This document shows positions 29,293-34,815 of a DNA stretch of 44,166 bases, one piece after another. Source of the DNA: a virus. The notes beneath the pieces were generated by a model, which saw only the letters and a program-made list of their open reading frames with translations, was not told the origin of the DNA and made no database searches. Both the position numbers and the translations under genes were made by a program. Numbering within the stretch: position 1 is the stretch's first letter; every line of letters begins with the position of its first letter. The stretch is taken from IMG/VR virus record IMGVR_UViG_3300025112_000035, positions 1-44,166 of that record. One strand, written 5' to 3'.

Positions 29293-30087
29293 CTACGCGG
29301 AGCGGGTCGCTGTAATAACCCCCGACATCCACGACATATCGGACGCGCCGTAAACGTCCATCACACCGCCGCGCGTGCGCTGGATGAATCCATGGCGCAC
29401 ACCGTCGCGAACTACGGCCCGACCGCCCTTGCCACGCAAGCCTACGATCACGCCCGACCCATCGAACGCAGGTAAACGCAAGTCGTGAGTGTCCCCGTCA
29501 ATCACCCGATGTCCACGCCAGCGCTTGGGCAGCGGGCGAACGTCCGCGCGGGATGGATTGTAAATGGTATCGAACACGACGGCGCAATTTGTCCCACGCC
29601 TTAACATTGCCGACATGTCCGATGGGTCGGTAGTCTCATTGACCGAATATGTCAGGTGATAATTGTCGGGCGTGATCCGATTGGGCACTTTTGTGTAATC
29701 ATAATAGGTAGCATCCACATCCAACAGACTCGGTGCGATTCGTTCCCATTGCAAATCACTGGCGACATTGAGACGTATCGCACATTCCAGATTGCGCCGC
29801 TTGGCCGATCGCACTGCACGCCCGATGTCATCGGCCAATTGGGCAATGAACTGCGCCCGATCTTCAAACAGTAGCCTTGTCTTGCGATCGCGCGCCGCTT
29901 GCACACTCGGCATGCACGAACGGCCCGCGACACTTAGTACACATAAGCGGGCGCAATGCCCAGCATGCGAGCATACATTGTAGCCCGACAAATTAGACGG
30001 GCGGAGCGACAACCCAAAACACAAGAATCCCCGCCCGTCCGACTTCCGCAACTTAGTGTTGCTTGTCCCCGACGATAGTAGAATCAT
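29293..30087 (-). CDS. GP88-family protein (phage 'gene product 88' type), 264 aa
   Basis: The pattern matches a widespread phage family: LSSGTSNTKLRKSDGRG, then a cysteine-rich block (SGYNVCSHAGHCARLCVLSV), QAARDRKTRLLFEDRAQFIA, CAIRLNVASDLQWE, YYDYTKVPNRI, YHLTYSVNE, CAVVFDT, VIDGDTHDLRL and VIVGLRGKG. The cysteines suggest a metal or iron-sulfur site, and the conserved Asp/Glu/Arg residues an enzyme, but the reaction is unknown. GGAGATTCTGAC precedes the ATG. It lies between the two operator-like clusters, bounded by terminators, and so may be a separately controlled unit. Confidence 0.75.
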   Translation of the reverse strand: MILLSSGTSNTKLRKSDGRGFLCFGLSLRPSNLSGYNVCSHAGHCARLCVLSVAGRSCMPSVQAARDRKTRLLFEDRAQFIAQLADDIGRAVRSAKRRNLECAIRLNVASDLQWERIAPSLLDVDATYYDYTKVPNRITPDNYHLTYSVNETTDPSDMSAMLRRGTNCAVVFDTIYNPSRADVRPLPKRWRGHRVIDGDTHDLRLPAFDGSGVIVGLRGKGGRAVVRDGVRHGFIQRTRGGVMDVYGASDMSWMSGVITATRSA

Positions 30088-30113
30088 GTCAGAATCTCCG
30101 GCGCGTAATTGCG

Positions 30114-30149
30114 CAAAAAAAATCGCATCCCCGTCAAGGGATGCGATTT
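30114..30149 (-). terminator. Intrinsic terminator after the 74-residue gene
   Basis: AAATCGCATCCC pairs with GGGATGCGATTT around TTGACG and is followed on the minus strand by a run of eight T. The loop and base pairs around it (CCCTTGACGGGG) match the terminators at 25.9 and 27.6 kb. Confidence 0.9.
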
Positions 30150-30156
30150 GAATAGG

Positions 30157-30381
30157 TCAGTCGGTCGGTCCGATCCCATACTTGGCGATGCCAGCAAGTA
30201 ACCAGTCGCGATTGTACTGATCAGACATGCCAATCTCAGACGTTACCGCATCGACGAAGTCAAGCATATCGTGCGACTCGCCGCATACTGCCATAATCCG
30301 ATCCCGCGCCTCCTTATCCATGTCCCGATACAGATGCCATGCCGCAGTGATCCGCGCTACTTTAGTGGTGTGCGTTGCCAT
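30157..30381 (-). CDS. Small helical protein, 74 aa
   Basis: The ATG at 30381 follows GGAGCATAGGACA. The protein is all helical (VARITAAWHLYRDMDKEARD, MLDFVDAVTSEIGMSDQYN) with a C-terminal WLLAGIAKYGIGPTD. A candidate sigma70 promoter lies about 40 bases upstream and a strong terminator follows, so it may be a single-gene transcript. Because it is flanked by operator-like clusters it is a candidate regulator, though no clear helix-turn-helix is visible. Confidence 0.55.
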   Translation of the reverse strand: MATHTTKVARITAAWHLYRDMDKEARDRIMAVCGESHDMLDFVDAVTSEIGMSDQYNRDWLLAGIAKYGIGPTD

Positions 30382-30769
30382 TGTCCTATGCTCCAATCGC
30401 TAGGCGATATTGCCTACCACCATCATCGGCTATCTGCCCCGCCAAGTCAATAGATATATGGATGACGCAAAAGGCAAACCGTCGATGATATTGAGACTCA
30501 ATCTCAAAGGACATCGGTGGGCATGCGCCCAGCAATTCTATCGATCGGTCCCGGCATCCAGGTAGCATCCGGCAATCCAGGTACTCCTTTTACCGATTGA
30601 CCTCGAGCAACAGGTAAATGAAGTGCCGGCCACACCGATTAAAAATGGAAAGCAGCTCAAAAGGATCTCAGAAGACCTCTTTGTTGTTCGGCATTTGGTG
30701 GGGGGTAGGGGGGGTCTGGTGAGCCTTAACGCAGTTAACCAGCATCGCGCGAGTGATCTTTTCAGATTT
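30382..30769. promoter_or_regulatory. Gene-free region with promoter and operator-like sites
   Basis: It contains a candidate minus-strand promoter (30422-30450), the element GTCAATAGATATATGG (30446-30461), which is the inverted counterpart of 28836-28851, direct repeats CCGGCATCCAGGTA and CCGGCAATCCAGGTA, operator-like sites at 30580-30595 (-) CGGTAAAAGGAGTACC and 30612-30627 (+) AGGTAAATGAAGTGCC, and a G-rich plus-strand tract near 30692-30717. Plus-strand frames in this area conflict with minus-strand genes and lack ribosome sites. Confidence 0.5.
30422..30450 (-). promoter_or_regulatory. Candidate sigma70 promoter
   Basis: On the minus strand TTGACT (30450-30445), a 17-base spacer and GATGAT (30427-30422) resemble a host promoter with a good -35 and a weak -10. 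Transcription would start about 35-40 bases before the 74-residue gene. Confidence 0.45.
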
Positions 30770-30946
30770 TCAGCCGGCGATCAGCAGGGATGCGGCATGG
30801 GTAGGATGTCCGAAGTCTGGTTTCTCATCGGGGTAGGTTTTGACATGTCTGGCGTCCAGGAGGAGGTCGATGACCTTCGACAGCTTGTCTTCGGTCATCT
30901 TATCGAGACGTTGTTCCAGATCGATTGCGAGGTTGAGGTCTTGCAT
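30770..30946 (-). CDS. Small protein, 58 aa
   Basis: From the ATG at 30946, after AAAGGATCCACCC, the frame reads MQDLNLAIDLEQRLDKMTED and continues KLSKVIDLLLDARHVKTY to a short C-terminal tail. It is helical and acidic, with a clean ribosome site and stop. Only 12 bases separate it from the upstream gene. The function is unknown. Confidence 0.6.
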   Translation of the reverse strand: MQDLNLAIDLEQRLDKMTEDKLSKVIDLLLDARHVKTYPDEKPDFGHPTHAASLLIAG

Positions 30947-30958
30947 GGGTGGATCCTT

Positions 30959-31114
30959 TCAGAGATCGCATCTTTGTTCTTTCCGGATCTGGTTGACATC
31001 CAGATCCTGCATGAGTTGTCTTGATCGGATGGTATCCTGTTTATCTTCGGGAGTCTCCTGTTCCAGGAGTTCCCTCCAGGATCCTTTGGTTTTTCGCTTG
31101 CGCTTCTGTTTCAT
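30959..31114 (-). CDS. Small basic protein, 51 aa
   Basis: The ATG at 31114 has AAGGAG eight bases before it. The N-terminus is highly basic (MKQKRKRKTKGSWRELLEQE), followed by a charged helix (DTIRSRQLMQDLDVNQIRKE). It may bind nucleic acid. A possible upstream frame ends in an ATGA overlap with its start. Confidence 0.55.
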   Translation of the reverse strand: MKQKRKRKTKGSWRELLEQETPEDKQDTIRSRQLMQDLDVNQIRKEQRCDL

Positions 31115-31341
31115 GCTGCTGCTCCTTGGGTGGTGAGGGAAGCAGAGACACACCGCCCCTCCTGTGAGGAGCGGTGAGGTTGGATTTCCTTGGTATGGAG
31201 CCGGGTCGTCGCAACCGGCTGAATCGTTTTGTTCGTGCATTCAGCGACCCACACGCCAGTGGAGGGTTTATCGAGCGGAGGGGCAGAGTTCTCGGTTCCA
31301 CTGGATGGCGGTGCCCGGTGTTGTGCCGTGGTGTCCGTCAA
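31111..31341 (-). CDS. Doubtful frame with TTG start, 76 aa
   Basis: The frame starts at TTG after GAGGTCTG and ends with ATGA over the start of the basic 51-residue gene, the coupling used elsewhere in this phage. The sequence (PLDKPSTGVWVAECTNKTIQ) is low in helix and unlike known families. The TTG start and composition keep confidence low. If it is not real, 31115-31501 is non-coding and holds only a weak hairpin at 31152-31175. Confidence 0.3.
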   Translation of the reverse strand: MTDTTAQHRAPPSSGTENSAPPLDKPSTGVWVAECTNKTIQPVATTRLHTKEIQPHRSSQEGRCVSASLTTQGAAA

Positions 31342-31501
31342 CAGACCTCACGGTCAGACACTGCCATTGCATATCCTCTTGACAATTCGACATGCTGAAT
31401 CGGGGGGTATGTAGCATCCCCAGCGTGCACTCCCATGGGGTTGGCCGGCTGTGCTGCCGTTACGGGCCGCTGCCTTCGATTGTGAATTCCCGCTCGGGCT
31501 G

Positions 31502-31729
31502 TCAGGCCGGATCGGGAGCGTCCTGCTCGCCCACCCACGGGGGCGGGTCCATTTTCTTGATTGCTGCGTACGCGAGCTCGTCGGCGATGACCTCAGTGCT
31601 GGACATCAGATCCTGTGCGTCACCCGGTCGAAATCGTCTGAGGGCTTTGGTGTGCATGGCCCTTGCGCCTTCGATCCACCCTTGGCGGTGTCCTCGCTGG
31701 TAGTCCAGATATTCGGCCTGCTCTGGCAT
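31502..31729 (-). CDS. Small protein, 75 aa
   Basis: The ATG at 31729 overlaps the stop of the upstream gene as TAATG, so expression is coupled. The protein is helical (YLDYQRGHRQGWIEGARAMH, MSSTEVIADELAYAAIKKM) with a Pro/Asp-rich end. No family is recognised. Confidence 0.55.
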   Translation of the reverse strand: MPEQAEYLDYQRGHRQGWIEGARAMHTKALRRFRPGDAQDLMSSTEVIADELAYAAIKKMDPPPWVGEQDAPDPA

Positions 31730-32334
31730 TATCGTTCCGCCACGCTCCACGGTGAGTTATCTGTGTTGAAGGCCGGGCTGGTGAACATGATCAGGCCCAT
31801 GTAGATGTGTTTGTCGGGTCCGCTGTTGCTGCTGACGTCTGCATAGACATCGCCGACGAGCAGGCTGTCATGTGCGGTGTTGGCGATGTAGAGGTCGATG
31901 CCGCCACCGCCAGCTGGTGCGAAGGTGGCGATCTGGTAGTCTGCCCCGCCGGTGCCGGTGGCCCCGGCCCACTTGGCGTCAGGGGTGATGGCCACGCCGG
32001 CGGCGACCCGGGTGTGGAAGGTGGCCCAGTCAGCTGACGCGAACTGTTCTGCGTGGGTGACATCGAACATGTAGTTTCGACCTGCGACGTTGATACCGAG
32101 CCAGCCGTAGGAGAAGTCACCTTCGAAGTGGTAGATCTGGTTGACGACGCGCCCGCCGATCGCCGCGAGGTTGCGGAGGGTGAGCTCGTCTTCGCCGAGG
32201 TATCCGCCGTCGGCGGTGAGGTCGGAATCGTCGAGCGATTGGTCTGCGGACTGGGCCGCGAGGATGGCCAGCCTGGTAGCCCGGTCGACGCCGGGTACGG
32301 GAGCTCTGGTGTATATGGATCGTGCGTTACTCAT
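31729..32334 (-). CDS. Unknown beta-rich protein after the terminase, 201 aa
   Basis: The N-terminal 60 residues are helical with an Asp-rich turn (SLDDSDLTADGGYLGEDELT). The rest is beta-rich (FEGDFSYGWLGINVAGRNYM, IDLYIANTAHDSLLVGDVYA, HIYMGLIMFTSPAF), like a virion surface or lectin-like domain. It is the first gene after the 32.7 kb promoter and the terminator stack, where T7 has early genes, which does not fit a late structural protein well. The ribosome site is weak. The function is unknown. Confidence 0.55.
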   Translation of the reverse strand: MSNARSIYTRAPVPGVDRATRLAILAAQSADQSLDDSDLTADGGYLGEDELTLRNLAAIGGRVVNQIYHFEGDFSYGWLGINVAGRNYMFDVTHAEQFASADWATFHTRVAAGVAITPDAKWAGATGTGGADYQIATFAPAGGGGIDLYIANTAHDSLLVGDVYADVSSNSGPDKHIYMGLIMFTSPAFNTDNSPWSVAER

Positions 32335-32338
32335 GGCT

Positions 32339-32372
32339 GAAAACCCCTGACCGCTGTTGGGCGGGCAGAGGT
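32339..32372 (-). terminator. Terminator-like hairpin, weak
   Basis: On the minus strand CCTCTGCCCGC can pair with GCGGTCAGGGG with two mismatches around CAACA, followed by TTTTC. It stands directly before the start of the 201-residue gene. Confidence 0.4.
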
Positions 32373-32396
32373 TGGAGACTCGCTGACATGCGAGTG

Positions 32397-32430
32397 GAAA
32401 ACCCCACCACCGGTGTCCCGAGGATGGGGT
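32397..32430 (-). terminator. Terminator-like hairpin
   Basis: ACCCCA and TGGGGT can pair over an 18-base loop; TTTTCC follows on the minus strand. A second perfect small hairpin (ACTCGC, loop TGACAT, GCGAGT) lies at 32378-32395. Confidence 0.5.
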
Positions 32431-32493
32431 GATTCATGGGGAAGGCAAGTGAACCCCCAGCCGGGCATCCCTGCCGTGGCTGAGGATGAATCA

Positions 32494-32530
32494 GGAAAAC
32501 TCCCACAGCGGTGTGATCCGCGCGTGGGAG
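32494..32530 (-). terminator. Probable intrinsic terminator
   Basis: CTCCCAC pairs with GTGGGAG and, inside, GCGG with CCGC around six bases. TTTTCC follows on the minus strand. It is the second hairpin downstream of the 32.7 kb promoter. Confidence 0.65.
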
Positions 32531-32589
32531 CGGAGGAGGAGAGGAGAAAGAAAGGAGAAAAGCGACCCGCGGGTTCCCCCGCAGGTGCG

Positions 32590-32670
32590 CAAAAAAACAA
32601 CCCCGTACTGCTGGTGACAGAACACGGGGTTGCGTTATCCGTGGCGAGTTTTGTTCGTTCTGTCACCATG
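32590..32670 (-). ncRNA. Putative short leader RNA with H-type pseudoknot and terminator
   Basis: A transcript from the promoter at 32676-32703 would start near 32669 and meet a terminator after about 75 bases. Segment a (TGGTGACAGAAC, 32668-32657) is perfectly complementary to segment a' (GTTCTGTCACCA, 32623-32612). Segment b (CAACCCCGT, 32632-32624) pairs with b' (ACGGGGTTG, 32606-32598), followed by seven T. The order a-b-a'-b' is that of an H-type pseudoknot; alternatively a-a' and b-b' compete as antiterminator and terminator. It may be a regulatory RNA or an attenuator for the early genes. Confidence 0.5.
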
Positions 32671-32675
32671 ACCTA

Positions 32676-32703
32676 AGAATATCCCAGTCTTGTAGGATGT
32701 CAA
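32676..32703 (-). promoter_or_regulatory. Host sigma70-type early promoter
   Basis: On the minus strand TTGACA (32703-32698, perfect -35) is followed after 16 bases by TATTCT (32681-32676, four of six -10 bases). It is in an unusually A/T-rich gene-free stretch between terminase and the first early gene, the expected place for the early promoter of a T7-like phage. Confidence 0.75.
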
Positions 32704-32846
32704 GCCCTAATTTCAAAAAAGTCTCTCGCGGTGCGCACAAGAAAAAAACCTAAACGTTTAGATTTCGGCCTTCCTGATAGCGCCAAGGCCGCTTTTGATA
32801 AATCTATCCCCGAACAGATACACAACAAAGCACCTCAAAAAAACTT
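32704..32846. other. A/T-rich non-coding stretch downstream of terminase
   Basis: No gene is seen. Base composition is clearly A/T-richer than the rest of the window. It holds the 12-bp palindrome CTAAACGTTTAG near 32752-32763, beside an A run (T run on the minus strand). The interval lies upstream of the early promoter and could hold an UP element, a packaging site or the true genome end. Confidence 0.4.
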
Positions 32847-34553
32847 TCAAATTCTTTGCACCCAGCCCGATTTGGACGGGTTTTTGCCCCCTGACCACCT
32901 CTGAAACTCCTCGATCTGCTCGTCGATGTACCTCTGGCGGTTGTTCTCAGCGGCGACTTCGGGATCCTGATGCAGGACGTACTGCCACCTGCTGACGCAC
33001 ATGGCCAGCGCCTCGAGCTCGTCGTCGTGTTCCAGCGACTGCCGCTGACGGGTGATCCTGGTGAGCTGCCTCTGGAGGGCTTCGTTCTTGGCCACGCTCA
33101 GGTCGATGACCAGCCGGTGCTGGTTCATGACCGGCTCGAGGTTGTCGATGATCCGCACTTCCTTCTGCCCTGACACCCGGATGGTTTCGACTGACGCTCC
33201 CCACCCGTGGGGGTGGTCGTCGCAGGGGCCGGTGAACTTCTTGGTCAGCACCGGCTCGAAAAGCGGCTGGAACATGCCTTGGCCGAAATTGTCCTCCACG
33301 AAGACCTCACGTACGCCGTGACGCATGGCGAGGTCTGCGAGGGTGTCGAGGGTCGCCGGATCGTAGCCGCCCGTCAGGCCGCCCACAGCGAGCGTGTAGA
33401 GCCATCCGTTCAGGTGGGCCACGATCGCGTACCCGGTCTTGTCCTTGCCCTTGCCGGCGGGATCGATCCACATCTTGACCGCGGAGTAGTCCTCCCACTG
33501 CTCGTCGAACATGATCGGGGAGTAGAGCCCGTCACCCTGAAATCCGTAGTGGGAGAGGTCGGTCAGGCGGGTGGTCTGGTTGGAGTTGTTGGTCCTGCCC
33601 CACGCGATGGACAGGGGAGCCTTGGTCGGGTTGCAGGGGAAGACGATCAGGTCGGACAGTTGCAGCGGATACCGGGCGGTATCGCCCAGGTTGCAGATGA
33701 GCTGCTGCTGCATCGCGAAGTAGGTTCTGCCCCGCGCCAGCCGCTCATTGACGTATTCCTGATCGATCCGGTAGTCCGCGACGATATCCCCGGATCGGGC
33801 GCCCTCCTCCAGCTTCCTGACGATGGACGGGGCGAGGTTGAGTTGTTCGTCCTTGGGTGACGGGTAGACCAGCGGCCACGTCCTGAAGGCGACGTCCTTC
33901 TCGGACTCCTTGAGGTACAGGGATTCCTCGTGGTGGAACGTGCCGAAGTAGATCACCTCCCGGCCACCGAAGGTGGACATGGACGTGAACTCGTCGACGC
34001 GCGCCGCCAGATCCTCCCGGGCCTCGACGGTCTGGGTGTTCTCCCGAGTCTCGACGTCGTCGGCGATGACGATGTGCGCGCGACCGCCTTCAAGCTGGCT
34101 CTCGATCCCCAGTGCCGCCACCGACGGATCCTTGGTCGGGGTGATGCACCCGACGTCGAACTGGTCGACGTTGTCGGTCCATTGCAGGTCGGCGGTCGGC
34201 GTCCGGGGCCGCAGGTGACTCATGAACGGGGTGGTGTTGATCCACGTCCGGATCTGGGAAATGAATTCCCTGGCCTTGCCCCTCGACTTGGAGATGACGC
34301 GGATCCTCGTCTCGGGGTTCTCGAACAGCCGGTACGCCGTGTAGGCGCAGGTGCCGAAGGTCGTCTTGCCGAACCCCCGCGGGGCCAGCGCGCCACGCTG
34401 CTTGGGCCCGTTGATGATCCAGTCGATGATGTCCCTCTCGACCCAGCCGAGATCCGCATACTCGTCGAGCTTCTGAATCTTCCAGATCTGGTCGATGAAG
34501 AACATCGGATCGCTCTTCAGTCGTGTGAGGTATTTCGCGACGTGATCACTCAT
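32847..34553 (-). CDS. Terminase large subunit, T7 gp19 family
   Basis: The 568-residue protein has an ATPase domain with Walker A in LAPRGFGKTTFGTCAY, Walker B in AHIVIADDVETRENT and a coupling-motif region near IYFGTFHHEES. The nuclease domain contains MWIDPAGKGKDKTGYAIV and VREVFVEDNFGQG. T7 gp19 is about 586 residues. Together with the portal it packages DNA. It overlaps the small subunit gene by eight bases. The C-terminus is polar and ends in a short basic stretch. Confidence 0.92.
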   Translation of the reverse strand: MSDHVAKYLTRLKSDPMFFIDQIWKIQKLDEYADLGWVERDIIDWIINGPKQRGALAPRGFGKTTFGTCAYTAYRLFENPETRIRVISKSRGKAREFISQIRTWINTTPFMSHLRPRTPTADLQWTDNVDQFDVGCITPTKDPSVAALGIESQLEGGRAHIVIADDVETRENTQTVEAREDLAARVDEFTSMSTFGGREVIYFGTFHHEESLYLKESEKDVAFRTWPLVYPSPKDEQLNLAPSIVRKLEEGARSGDIVADYRIDQEYVNERLARGRTYFAMQQQLICNLGDTARYPLQLSDLIVFPCNPTKAPLSIAWGRTNNSNQTTRLTDLSHYGFQGDGLYSPIMFDEQWEDYSAVKMWIDPAGKGKDKTGYAIVAHLNGWLYTLAVGGLTGGYDPATLDTLADLAMRHGVREVFVEDNFGQGMFQPLFEPVLTKKFTGPCDDHPHGWGASVETIRVSGQKEVRIIDNLEPVMNQHRLVIDLSVAKNEALQRQLTRITRQRQSLEHDDELEALAMCVSRWQYVLHQDPEVAAENNRQRYIDEQIEEFQRWSGGKNPSKSGWVQRI

Positions 34554-34773
34554 CGCGGCCCACCTGGCTCAGGTCGATGTCGGGCAGTTGGCCACCGGAC
34601 TTCATCGCCGCCTCGATCGATTGCAGGTATCCGTCGTCGGGTCCGACCTGCTTGGCGGTCATCGCCATCCACCGGATAGCGGCGGACAGGATCGCCGGCT
34701 CGACGATTTCGGCTTCCAGCGCCTCGAGCAGCTTCTCGCCCAGTTTGTTCTCGATGTCTTCGCGAAGGCTCAT
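34546..34773 (-). CDS. Small terminase subunit-like, 75 aa
   Basis: The protein is short and helical (LREDIENKLGEKLLEALEAE, ILSAAIRWMAMTAKQVG) and ends in a polar tail. Size, helices and the eight-base overlap with the large subunit match T7 gp18 (89 residues). AGGACGCACCC precedes the ATG. Sequence similarity is low, so the call rests mainly on position. Confidence 0.65.
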   Translation of the reverse strand: MSLREDIENKLGEKLLEALEAEIVEPAILSAAIRWMAMTAKQVGPDDGYLQSIEAAMKSGGQLPDIDLSQVGRDE

Positions 34774-34815
34774 GGGTGCGTCCTATTTGCTGCTTGTTTG
34801 CGTCTTAATTGCGTC

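Noticed and set aside
30692-30717. G-quadruplex
   Set aside because: Only two long G runs are present, so a stable four-tract structure is uncertain; kept only as a G-rich tract.
30623-31024. Plus-strand frame of 133 codons in an otherwise gene-poor region
   Set aside because: It conflicts with two minus-strand genes that have good ribosome sites, and would be the only plus-strand gene.
31373-31410. Plus-strand TTGACA as a promoter
   Set aside because: There is no suitable -10 element at 15-19 bases and no gene follows on the plus strand.
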